Positions 49,475-57,485 of a stretch of DNA of 64,000 nt are shown piece after piece. The DNA is from M3007 sp965249785 (GTDB lineage: Bacteria > Bacteroidota > Bacteroidia > Chitinophagales > Saprospiraceae), in NCBI GenBank assembly GCA_965249785.1, contig CBDFMU010000022.1:124001-188000 (forward strand), in the 5' to 3' direction. The notes under the pieces were generated by a model that searched no databases, was not told the origin of the DNA, and saw only the letters and a list, made by a program, of their open reading frames with translations. How positions within the stretch are numbered: the stretch's first letter is position 1; the number at the start of each line of letters is the position of its first letter. Both the position numbers and the translations under genes were made by a program.

Positions 49475-51293
49475 TCAACGATACAAGGTCACATCTCCCC
49501 GATACAAGGCCGTTTCGCCGTCTTTAAACAGCACTTCGGTTTCATATACAAAGACAGATGGATCCAGTTTTTTGCCATTCGCCGTGCCATCCCAGAAGAC
49601 GGAAGGATTATTGGGAGGAAAATCTACGGCTTCGTACACCTGCTTTCCCCAACGATTAAACACGCGCAGAAACTTTATTTCCACCACATCCTCGCCGCCA
49701 AACACCGTGAAAGCGGAGTTGCCATTGGCGGCTTCCGGCGCGAATACATTGGGCACATATACATAGCGTTCCTTGTTGACAATAACCTCCCGATCATCCG
49801 CCGCCTGGCAGCCATTGGAATCAATTACCGTGACGTGGTAGCGGAACGAGTGCAGTGGCACATATTCACAAGTGTCACAGATAAACGGGTATAAGTCAGG
49901 TGATTGCACAGACATTTGCTTATTGCGCTCTGGATAATTCACGGCGTTGGCAGACCAAAGATGGACGGATTGGCCGAGGTGGATGGTCGTGTCGGGGCCT
50001 AAATTTACCAGCAATTCACCGGGTTCTGGCATGGTAAAAACACTATCCCATGCACAGCCTTTGGCCGTTTGGATAAGCAGTGTATGCAGGCCAGGCGTTA
50101 GGTAAGCGAAGCTGGGAAACCCGCTCAACGCCTGTCCATCCAGCGAATACAAATAGGGTGGGGTGCCACCTACGATACTATCTACTTCTACTCCGCCATT
50201 ATTTTCTCCATAACAACGAATGGGCTGAATATACAAGTTCGCATTGGTGGGAATAGATGGCGGCACCACCCGTGTACTATCGGTGGAAGAGCAGCCATTT
50301 ACCCTATCGGTTACTTGCAAATTGTAAATGCCAGCACTATCCACTTTCACTCCCAGGTTATTGGCCTGACTCACAATATGGCCATCATTGGTCGTCCATT
50401 GTATTTTATAATTTCCGCCCGCTGCGGCCAGTTGCGCCGATAATGTGCTGGCAGCCTCGTCACAACGAAGTTCCTGTACACTGTCCAAGACAATTTTTGG
50501 CCGGTACTCGTCGCCGAGTATTTCTACTGCCAATGAGCTGGTGCAAGGTGGATTTCGATTACAAGAGTTGGCGGCTTGCGCACAAATATTGCCGCTTTGC
50601 TCGCCGAGCGTAATACTAACCAGGCGACCAGCAGGTGCAGCGGCAAAAAACGGCACCGGTTCTCCATTGACCAAAGTTCCCGGCGGACCATCCCAGAAAT
50701 AGCCACCGGCTCCCGCCACCGGCAATACCGAGTAGGAAAATACGGCTCCCGGACATCCGCTCAATGGCCCGCTAATCTCGCCAACTATACCCAATGGCGG
50801 TTCGTAAACCGCCTCGGTAGGGGTGACCTTTACCGAAAAAGTGCATAAATCGCCGCCATACCCATCCACCAGTAAGTAGTAATTGGAGCCGGGATGCAAA
50901 TTATTGACAGTGACCGAAACGGGAGCCGCGCCGCCAAATTCTTTACCCAGATCGCAGGCCAGCGGTGCGGCTTTGCAATCGGCATACAGCGCAATCTGAA
51001 TACCATTGCTGTCGAGGCAACCGCTTGGCGTGGCGGTAAAAGTAGCGGTCGTTGCCCCGGCGATGAAGCCGAGCCATTGCACATTTTCGAGGGTACCACA
51101 GAAGTCGGTGGAATCTTCATCGGCATTTCCGCCATAAGTAGAGCCGACAAAACTATTGAAATTACAAAAAATGCACGCATCGGCGCAGGATTCAGCGGCT
51201 TGCGAACCGGACGGACAGGGCGTTGGAAGTTGGGCGTATATCGTAGTAGCCCAAGCCAAAAGCCAAAGGCAGCAGGAGTACTCGTTTCAGCAT
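49475..51293 (-). pseudogene. T9SS type B (gliding-motility C-terminal) protein with a frameshift in the signal peptide
   Basis: Long secreted protein (about 605 residues) with Cys-rich N-terminal part, Ig/PKD-like repeats and a CHU_C/T9SS type B end (VYVPNVFAPEAANGNSAFTV, VFNRWGKQVYEA, GDVTLYR). The main frame opens only at a TTG (51259) within the hydrophobic stretch. An ATG at 51293 begins MLKRVLLL in another frame; skipping one base near 51269 joins it to LWLLAWATTIYAQ, a perfect signal peptide. So the sequence appears to carry one extra base. Real inactivation, assembly error and slippage are all possible. Confidence 0.8.
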
Positions 51294-51518
51294 GGATCGG
51301 TGTGTTGAGAGATCGTTTTAATGGATTAAAAAGGAATAGGGTCAAAAGAACAAAGGGTTGATCTTCAATGTGGTGAAAACATTGAAAGAAGTCAAAAACA
51401 TACAATTTGGAAAGATTGGTCAGGCGGAAAAATGACCAGTGGTGGCGGGCAAACTTCTAAACGTCTGCGTCTAAAATCGAATTGTGCGTGGCTGGCGTTA
51501 AGTTTCCCGCCCAGTGTA

Positions 51519-51551
51519 AGCCCCTCCTACTCCCCCCTTAATGGGGCGGGG
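51519..51551. repeat. C-rich/G-rich palindrome
   Basis: AGCCCCTCCTACTCCCCCC, TTAA, TGGGGCGGGG. Same family as 12553 and the holA insertion. The rest of the 467-nt gap upstream of this point (51294-51518) shows no gene. Confidence 0.6.
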
Positions 51552-51621
51552 TAGATCGAGCGGAAGCTACATCAGCATATTTCTTAAAAATAAGATGCTG
51601 TTGAATTAAACTTCTATTGTC

Positions 51622-51667
51622 TAAAAATTACGGCGGTCAGCTGGTTTCAAACCACCCGACCGCCGTA
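51622..51667 (-). terminator. Terminator of sucC
   Basis: On the minus strand TACGGCGGTC, inner GGTTTGAAACC, GACCGCCGTA, then ATTTTTAG. It lies about 95 nt after the sucC stop. Confidence 0.75.
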
Positions 51668-51671
51668 TTTA

Positions 51672-51755
51672 AAAAAGCAATTCGCAAATTGCAAGAGGCA
51701 AATTATAGAAGGTGCGTGTTGGCCTTTTGCAAATTGCTTTTTTTCTGGTTGCTTT
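51672..51755. repeat. GCAAATTGC/TTTTGC word array after sucC
   Basis: Repeats of GCAAATTGC, TTTTGCAAATTGC and GCTTTTGC between the terminator and the sucC stop. Sense strand is GCAAAAGCAACC-like, i.e. the 3'-flank orientation of the TTGCC word. Confidence 0.45.
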
Positions 51756-51760
51756 TGCTT

Positions 51761-52954
51761 TTACTTGGCTAACACCTGCGCCACCAGATCGGCAGCTTCC
51801 TGAAATTCCACCGCGCCCATTACTTTAAGGCCCGATTCATCAATGATTTTTTTAGCAATATCGGCGTTGGTACCTTGCAGACGCACAATGACTGGCACCG
51901 GAATGTCGCCGATTTTTTTGTAGGCATCTACGACACCCTGAGCCACACGGTCGCAACGCACAATCCCGCCAAATATGTTGATCAAAATGGCCTTCACGTT
52001 CGGGTCTTTCAGAATGAAACGCATCGCATTTTCCACCCGTTCTGCATCGGCGGTACCACCTACATCGAGGAAGTTGGCTGGTTCGCCGCCCGATAACTGG
52101 ATCAAGTCCATAGTGGCCATCGCGAGGCCCGCACCGTTGACCATGCAACCGACATTGCCATCGAGTTTCACGTAGTTCAAGTCATACTGTTGGGCTTCCA
52201 CATCGGCAGGGTCTTCTTCGGCGGTGTCGCGCATACCTTCGAGGTCTTTGTGGCGATACAACGCGTTATCATCCAGCGTTACTTTGGCATCCACAGCGAT
52301 GATCTTGTCGTCCGAGGTTTTCAGGCAGGGATTGATTTCAAACAAACTGGCGTCGGAGCCAACGAAAGCGGCGTACAATTTTTGCACGAAATCTACCATT
52401 TCCTTAAAGGCTTGACCGCTCAAACCAAAGTGAAAAGCCACTTTTTGCGCCTGAAACGGACGAATACCAAGTAACGGATCAATAAATTCAAAGAACACGC
52501 GATCCGGCGTTTCGTGGGCTACTTTTTCAATATCCATGCCGCCATCGGGCGAGTACATAATGACGTTACCGCCGCGTCCACGGTCGGTTAAAATGCTGAT
52601 ATAGAACTCCTTAGGTTCGCTGGCACCGGGATAGAAAACATCCTGGGCGACCAACACTTTGCTGACCAGTTTGCCTTCGGCAGAAGTCTGCGGGGTCACA
52701 AGGTGCATCCCGATCATCGCACCCGCTATTTCCCCCGCTTGTTCCGGGCTTTTAGCGAGTTTCACGCCACCGCCTTTACCGCGTCCACCAGCGTGTACCT
52801 GCGCTTTGACGACGCACCAGTCGGAATGATACAATTCCTTGATCTTTTTCGCGGCTTCGACCGCCTCTTCGGCGTTGTGGGCGACAATGCCCTCCTGGAT
52901 TTTTACGCCGTAGGATTTGAGTAATTCCTTGCCTTGATATTCGTGGAGATTCAT
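51761..52954 (-). CDS. sucC: Succinyl-CoA synthetase, beta subunit (ADP-forming)
   Basis: TCA-cycle enzyme making succinate and ATP from succinyl-CoA, with SucD (not in the window). The ATP-grasp domain starts MNLHEYQGKELLKSYGV and has VKAQVHAGGRGKGGGVKLA; LFEINPCLKTSDDKIIAVDAK binds Mg2+; the C-terminal CoA-ligase domain has FLDVGGTADAERVENAMRFI and INIFGGIVRCDRVAQG. 397 residues, typical. CTCACC-word leader and a -7 box at 53001. Confidence 0.97.
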   Translation of the reverse strand: MNLHEYQGKELLKSYGVKIQEGIVAHNAEEAVEAAKKIKELYHSDWCVVKAQVHAGGRGKGGGVKLAKSPEQAGEIAGAMIGMHLVTPQTSAEGKLVSKVLVAQDVFYPGASEPKEFYISILTDRGRGGNVIMYSPDGGMDIEKVAHETPDRVFFEFIDPLLGIRPFQAQKVAFHFGLSGQAFKEMVDFVQKLYAAFVGSDASLFEINPCLKTSDDKIIAVDAKVTLDDNALYRHKDLEGMRDTAEEDPADVEAQQYDLNYVKLDGNVGCMVNGAGLAMATMDLIQLSGGEPANFLDVGGTADAERVENAMRFILKDPNVKAILINIFGGIVRCDRVAQGVVDAYKKIGDIPVPVIVRLQGTNADIAKKIIDESGLKVMGAVEFQEAADLVAQVLAK

Positions 52955-53000
52955 GTCTTATAGGTAAGAGGGTGAGATAAGTGAGAGGGGTTTGGGTGGC

Positions 53001-53008
53001 CAAAAGTA
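53001..53008 (-). promoter_or_regulatory. -7 box of sucC
   Basis: TACTTTTG on the minus strand, a perfect TAnnTTTG, 46 nt before the ATG. The leader in between reads CTCACTTATCTCACCCTC. Confidence 0.5.
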
Positions 53009-53047
53009 GGGGGTTTTATGGAGTGTGGCAGGATTTGACTGGAAAAT

Positions 53048-53077
53048 TTTGACAACCAAAATGTTTTGTTATATTTG
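53048..53077 (+). promoter_or_regulatory. Promoter of the lipoprotein gene at 53122
   Basis: TTTG (53048-53051), 18-nt spacer, TATATTTG (53070-53077): exact consensus. Confidence 0.75.
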
Positions 53078-53121
53078 TCTTCCGTTAACTAATTTTGTAA
53101 ATCATTATAAAAAAACAGACC

Positions 53122-53892
53122 ATGAAAAATTTTGTATTTGGACTTTTGGTGCTTACCCTGTTGACAATCAGTTGCAAAAAAGATAATACGCCAGTCGAAA
53201 ATCCTGATTCATTGGAAATGACTTTTACTGGCACCGTAACTAACCAATTAACCCAACAGCCCTTGGCGAACGTACCTGTGCACGTTATCTATGGCCCGGG
53301 GTGTTGTGGTGCTATCGCAGAATTAAAAGGAAATGATTCCACCGTGACGAACAGCCAGGGCGTTTATACAATACAAGTAAAATATGCTAAACCTGCTGCT
53401 GCTTATCGCCATTTTGCATATGTACCTGGATACTTTAGCGTGAATTTTTTTAATCTCGAAGCCTATAAAAAAAATACAGGCTGGATGACGCTGGGCCATA
53501 ATATGGGGGCTTTTTTACCCTATGATTTGATTGATACTATAAAAATGATCAATGGCTTTGTATCTACCGCTACACTCAAAATAGTTCCAGCAGGTACGAT
53601 AGCACTACATTTTCCTTATGCAAGTATACCCGCTACGGATTCTTTATCTATACAAACCATATATTCTCCTGATTACGACACTTTGCCAACTTTGTCAGTC
53701 ACGGCAAATTATAAACCTAATGTTTCATTGGACATCTACCATGCATTGTTAGATATAGGTTGTCTTGCAAATACAAAAATATTTTTAAAAACGTTTGTAT
53801 ATCAAGCAGGTACGGGTATTCTACAGCAGACAGTACTGGATTCCATCACTTTGGTACAAGGACAGGTGTATGATTATAATGTGGAATATTAG
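53122..53892 (+). CDS. Hypothetical lipoprotein with carboxypeptidase-like N-terminal domain
   Basis: A 256-residue lipoprotein (lipobox LLTISC, Cys18, followed by KKDN). Residues about 35-100 look like a CarboxypepD_reg-type Ig fold (FTGTVTNQLTQQPLANVPVH, NSQGVYTIQVKY). The remainder is beta-rich and not recognised. The gene is more AT-rich than its neighbours, stands alone between divergent sucC and convergent ftsE, and has a consensus promoter. Possibly a recent arrival. Confidence 0.78.
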   Translation: MKNFVFGLLVLTLLTISCKKDNTPVENPDSLEMTFTGTVTNQLTQQPLANVPVHVIYGPGCCGAIAELKGNDSTVTNSQGVYTIQVKYAKPAAAYRHFAYVPGYFSVNFFNLEAYKKNTGWMTLGHNMGAFLPYDLIDTIKMINGFVSTATLKIVPAGTIALHFPYASIPATDSLSIQTIYSPDYDTLPTLSVTANYKPNVSLDIYHALLDIGCLANTKIFLKTFVYQAGTGILQQTVLDSITLVQGQVYDYNVEY

Positions 53893-53918
53893 AGAGATTG
53901 CATAGAACGTCTCTAATA

Positions 53919-54608
53919 TTACCGAATTGCAATCCCTTCATCATCAATCAATTTTCCCATCTGCACCCGCACAATACGAGCCGGGAAATTTTGCAGAATC
54001 CGGTAGTCGTGGGTAGCACATATTACCGCCGTATTGTGCTGCTTGGCTAAGTTCCGCATCAGCACCAGTACGTCGTCGCTGGTTTCGGGATCAAGATTGC
54101 CAGTTGGTTCGTCGGCCAGAAGCAGGGCAGGACGATTCAGCAATGCGCGGGCGATGACTACGCGTTGCTGTTCGCCGCCGCTGAGTTCGTAAGGCATGGC
54201 CAGCCGTTTGTGCGTTAGTCCTACGCCGATCAGTTCTTCATTGACCCGTTGCGCCATTTCGGCCTCGTTTTTCCAGCCGGTGGCGCGGAGTACGAAGAGT
54301 AGATTTTCTTCTACGTTGCGATCAGTCAACAAGTTGAAATCCTGAAATACAATGCCGAGTCGCCGCCGGAGCAGGTGAATATTTTTTCGGGAAATAGACC
54401 GCAGATCGTACCCCGCTACCTCGCCAAACCCTTTATTGAGGGGCAGCGCGGCATATAGTGTTTTGAGTAAACTGCTCTTACCACTACCCGTTTTGCCAAT
54501 CAGATAGGTGAATTCGCCCTCACCAATTTGCAAGTTGATGTTTTCGAGCACCACCGTTTGGTCGTGTTGGAGGATGTCGGCATTGCTTAGTTTGACTATT
54601 GCGGGCAT
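53919..54608 (-). CDS. ABC transporter ATP-binding protein, FtsE-like
   Basis: A 229-residue ATPase. Walker A is GKTGSGKSSLL (about 38-48), Q-loop FQDFNLL, signature YELSGGEQQRVVIARAL, Walker B LLLADEPTGNLD and H-loop ICATHDYRIL. The DRNVEENLLFVLRATGW region resembles FtsE, which with FtsX activates cell-wall hydrolases at division. No FtsX gene lies next to it in the window, so a symbol is not assigned; LolD/MacB-type ATPases share the fold. Confidence 0.88.
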   Translation of the reverse strand: MPAIVKLSNADILQHDQTVVLENINLQIGEGEFTYLIGKTGSGKSSLLKTLYAALPLNKGFGEVAGYDLRSISRKNIHLLRRRLGIVFQDFNLLTDRNVEENLLFVLRATGWKNEAEMAQRVNEELIGVGLTHKRLAMPYELSGGEQQRVVIARALLNRPALLLADEPTGNLDPETSDDVLVLMRNLAKQHNTAVICATHDYRILQNFPARIVRVQMGKLIDDEGIAIR

Positions 54609-54611
54609 GAT

Positions 54612-54650
54612 TTGGTGTTGTCGTTATTGGTCTACTGGTTATTGGTGTAT
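54612..54650. repeat. GGTTATTGG word leader of the FtsE-like gene
   Basis: GTTATTGGTCTACTGGTTAT and TGGTGTATTC upstream of the start; the sense strand reads ACCAATAACC. Same word as in metZ. Confidence 0.5.
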
Positions 54651-54678
54651 TCAAATTAGTTTTCTGGAACACGTTACG

Positions 54679-54760
54679 TTTGTCATCCTGTCGGGACTGT
54701 CCACGTCGCGGAACACCTCGCGGCGTACACCGTAGAGCGGACGGTTCCTAGAAAGATGAG
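54679..54760. repeat. Decayed GTCATCCTG element
   Basis: Left end TTTGTCATCCTGTCGGGAC..TCCACG is well kept; right arm (GGACGGTTCCTAGAAAGATG) has several mismatches. The centre holds GCGGAACACCTCGCGGCGT. Related to 32608. Confidence 0.65.
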
Positions 54761-54829
54761 TATAGCGTACAATATACAACAATTAATGATATTGACGCGG
54801 CGAAAATAGGCAGGATTAGGTTTAATCGG

Positions 54830-55555
54830 TCACAAAATCCCCAACACATCATTCATTGAAAAAACACCCTGTTTTCCCACCAGCCATTGCGCGGCCAGCA
54901 CCGCCCCGGCAGCAAATCCTGTTCGCGAATGTGCCCGATGTTCCAGGCGAATTTCGTCGCTCGGTCCAGTCCAGACAATGCTGTGCGTACCCGGCACCTC
55001 GCCTTCCCGAATAGCCGTCACTGCTACTTCCCCCGGATTTGGCGCGATGGGCGATAATGCCCAGCCAGAAGTGCGCGACATCATCAAGATCAAGTCGTTC
55101 ACCATCGTTAAAGCCGTGCCGCTGGGTGCATCCAGTTTATGGATATGATGCGTTTCAGTGATGGCCGGGCTGTATTCCGGGCGTTCGTCGAGCAGCCGGG
55201 CGAGGTAGCGATTGACGGCAAAAAAGAGATTGACCCCTACGCTAAAATTGGAAGCCCATAAGAATGCCCCGTTCTTATCCCGACAAAATTGTTGTGCATC
55301 AGGCAAATGCTCTGCCCAACCCGTGGTGCCGCTTACGACTGGCACACCCGCTTGCAGACAAGACAGCACGTTCTCGAAAGCCGCCTCGGGCTGACTAAAT
55401 TCGATGGCCACATCAGCTTGTTGGAGTAGTGCCGGGGTCACCTCCGCGCGGTTGTTAATAGTGATGCGCCAGGCAATGGTATGGCCCTGTTCCTGGGCAA
55501 TATTTTCAATGGCCCGTCCCATTTTGCCGTAGCCGAATAACCCGATTTTTAGCAT
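54830..55555 (-). CDS. dapB: 4-Hydroxy-tetrahydrodipicolinate reductase
   Basis: NAD(P)H-dependent step of lysine and diaminopimelate synthesis. N-terminal Rossmann motif IGLFGYGKMGRAIENIA; the GTTGW motif (VVSGTTGWAEHL) and the catalytic HHIHKLDAPSGTA (His and Lys) are intact; C-terminal LEHRAHSRTGFAAGAVLAAQ. 241 residues, normal for Bacteroidota. No other dap gene is adjacent. Confidence 0.96.
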   Translation of the reverse strand: MLKIGLFGYGKMGRAIENIAQEQGHTIAWRITINNRAEVTPALLQQADVAIEFSQPEAAFENVLSCLQAGVPVVSGTTGWAEHLPDAQQFCRDKNGAFLWASNFSVGVNLFFAVNRYLARLLDERPEYSPAITETHHIHKLDAPSGTALTMVNDLILMMSRTSGWALSPIAPNPGEVAVTAIREGEVPGTHSIVWTGPSDEIRLEHRAHSRTGFAAGAVLAAQWLVGKQGVFSMNDVLGIL

Positions 55556-55606
55556 GATCTATTAATCATTATGACGTGGTAGAAACGCTGCATACAACGT
55601 CGCTGT

Positions 55607-55966
55607 TCAAAAAAATGCATCTTCTACATGCCTGATTTCCAGAACTTTATCATTTTTTAAAATAATCGCCACAATATCAAAACGTATTTCCCAGTCGTAA
55701 CCAATCTGTTCCATATAAAGGCCAGCCGTGCGCGCCAGCAAATCTTGTTTGCGCAGATTTACCGCGTCTTCCGGCCCACCAAAACCGTCGCCAGAGCGAG
55801 TTTTTACCTCCACAAAAACCAGCAATTTTTCGTGCGCCCAGGCAATAATATCTATTTCCCCGCGCCCGGCCCGGTAGTTGTATTCCACCAGCCGCCAGCC
55901 CTTTTGCGAAAGGAATTCGGCGGCAATGACTTCACCGCGTTTGCCCGTGTCGTTGTGTTTTGCCAA
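55607..55966 (-). CDS. YraN family (UPF0102) endonuclease-like protein
   Basis: A 119-residue protein with a restriction-endonuclease-like fold. Family motifs: TGKRGEVIAAEFLSQKGW, GEIDIIAWAHEKLLVFVEVK (Asp and Glu of the PD-ExK site, then Lys). RFDIVAIILK follows. Biochemical role is not established. It lies 51 nt upstream of dapB on the same strand and has a word leader of ACTAATAACC type. Confidence 0.92.
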   Translation of the reverse strand: MAKHNDTGKRGEVIAAEFLSQKGWRLVEYNYRAGRGEIDIIAWAHEKLLVFVEVKTRSGDGFGGPEDAVNLRKQDLLARTAGLYMEQIGYDWEIRFDIVAIILKNDKVLEIRHVEDAFF

Positions 55967-56039
55967 GTTGGTTGTTGATATATTGGTTATTAGTTACTAG
56001 TTGATTAATAATGAGATAAATATAAACATTGGTAATGAT

Positions 56040-56084
56040 GAATGCTAATAATTCATCATTTATAATTCATAATTCATAATTCCC
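56040..56084. repeat. AATTCATAATTC word array after the NamZ gene
   Basis: Repeats of ATAATTCATAATTC beside the stop codon at 56085; sense strand GAATTATGAATTATG. Confidence 0.5.
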
Positions 56085-57326
56085 TCACGGCCCCACATTC
56101 GTCGCATCCGGGTACAACAAATATTTTCGTCGAATTGCCCGATAAATATCCAGATCGCTCTGCCAGGAAGCGCGAATTTCCGTTTCCGAACAACCGGCAA
56201 TTATTTGTTCTTTCAAATTGTTACTGCCAGCCAACAAATCAAAAAAATTATTAGTCAGAAAAAACGAATCTTTCTGCGGAAACTCTTGATAAAAATCCAG
56301 TAAATAACTCAAATTCAATTGTTTAGCGGCACGTAGGCTATCCAGCGAAACATGGCGCAGATCGAAGCCACGGCAAATTTTTCCCGCCAGCGGCGGATAC
56401 TTGCTCCCTGCATTGGATTGCGGCACAAAGGCAAAAGAGGATTCCGGGAAATTCGGGTGACCCACTACCTGGAAAGGCCACAAGGTACCGCGCCCCAGAC
56501 TGGCCACCGTGCCTTCAAACAGGCAAATAGACGGATACAACAGTACCGAACGCATATCTGGCAAATTGGGCGAAGGCCGTACCGGCAAATTATAAGGGGT
56601 CTGGTGGGTATAATTCCGGCAGGAAATAACGGTCAGCTGCAGGGGCTGCGGCTCTCGGATCCAGTGTTCGCCGACAAATAAACGGGCCAGTTCACCCACC
56701 GTGCAGCCATGTACGATCGGCAGCGGAGCGATGCCGACGAACGATTCCCAGCGCATATCCAGCATCGGGCCATCCACGTAATGCCCGTTGGGATTGGGCC
56801 GATCGAGTATAATGACCGTCTTCCCCTGTTCTGCACAGGCTTCCAACACGTTCAATAGCGTACTAATATAGGTGAAAAACCGGACACCAACGTCCTGCAA
56901 ATCAAAAACCACCACCTCCACATGGGCCAGATCGCTGGGTTGCGGTTTGACTTTTTTACCGTATAAAGAGACGACGGGAATGCCTGTGCGCTCGTCATGT
57001 CCATCTACGATGCGTTCGCCCGCCTCCGCACCGCCGCGAAAACCGTGTTCCGGAGCAAAAATGCGGGTTATGCAGACACCATTATTATATAAGGTGTCCA
57101 CCAAATGCGTCTGGCCAACCAGTGAAGATTGATTGACCACCAGCCCCACTTGTTTGTCCTGCAAAAGCGGTAACAAAATATCCAGCTGCGCCGCACCGAC
57201 TACTATTTCGGGATTTGGCGGCAGGTCAGACATCTTATTGTCAAAGGCTTTATTTTGAGCAAGTAAGGGCCAACCAACAGCCAGCAATAGCACTACCCAA
57301 AGATATTTTTGCCAAAAAGGTTTCAT
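56085..57326 (-). CDS. Exo-beta-N-acetylmuramidase NamZ-like (DUF1343, GH171)
   Basis: Exported (signal MKPFWQKYLWVVLLLAVGWP, cleavage near LLAQ), 413 residues. DUF1343 proteins were shown to be exo-lytic N-acetylmuramidases in cell-wall recycling. Family features: VGLVVNQSSLVGQTHLVDTL, FAPEHGFRGGAEAGERI (probable catalytic Glu), VVFDLQDVGVRFFTYISTL and LDRPNPNGHYVDGPMLD. A peptidoglycan-recycling role in the periplasm is expected. Divergent from the nuclease gene at 57486 across CTCAAC word leaders. Confidence 0.88.
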   Translation of the reverse strand: MKPFWQKYLWVVLLLAVGWPLLAQNKAFDNKMSDLPPNPEIVVGAAQLDILLPLLQDKQVGLVVNQSSLVGQTHLVDTLYNNGVCITRIFAPEHGFRGGAEAGERIVDGHDERTGIPVVSLYGKKVKPQPSDLAHVEVVVFDLQDVGVRFFTYISTLLNVLEACAEQGKTVIILDRPNPNGHYVDGPMLDMRWESFVGIAPLPIVHGCTVGELARLFVGEHWIREPQPLQLTVISCRNYTHQTPYNLPVRPSPNLPDMRSVLLYPSICLFEGTVASLGRGTLWPFQVVGHPNFPESSFAFVPQSNAGSKYPPLAGKICRGFDLRHVSLDSLRAAKQLNLSYLLDFYQEFPQKDSFFLTNNFFDLLAGSNNLKEQIIAGCSETEIRASWQSDLDIYRAIRRKYLLYPDATNVGP

Positions 57327-57365
57327 TTTCTAATTTTACAAACAAATCGTGTTTCTTTTGTGCGA

Positions 57366-57482
57366 AATTTGTTGAGAATGTTGAGAAAAGGTTGAGTCTG
57401 CTACACAGGTTGAAAAAACCGCTACTTCCTCCACTTTCTCAACGGCGAAGCCTCTCAACATCCTCAACATCCTCAACATTAG
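57366..57482. repeat. Divergent CTCAAC word leaders
   Basis: GTTGAGAATGTTGAGAAAAGG at 57371-57391 is the minus-strand leader of the NamZ gene; CTCTCAACATCCTCAACATC ending at 57480 is the plus-strand leader of the nuclease gene. Each has the CTCAAC word on its own sense strand. Confidence 0.65.
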
Positions 57483-57485
57483 TCC

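Noticed and set aside
32608..54760. Insertion sequences at the palindromic elements
   Set aside because: All elements are under 100 nt and contain no ORF; no transposase occurs in the window, so they are listed as repeats only.
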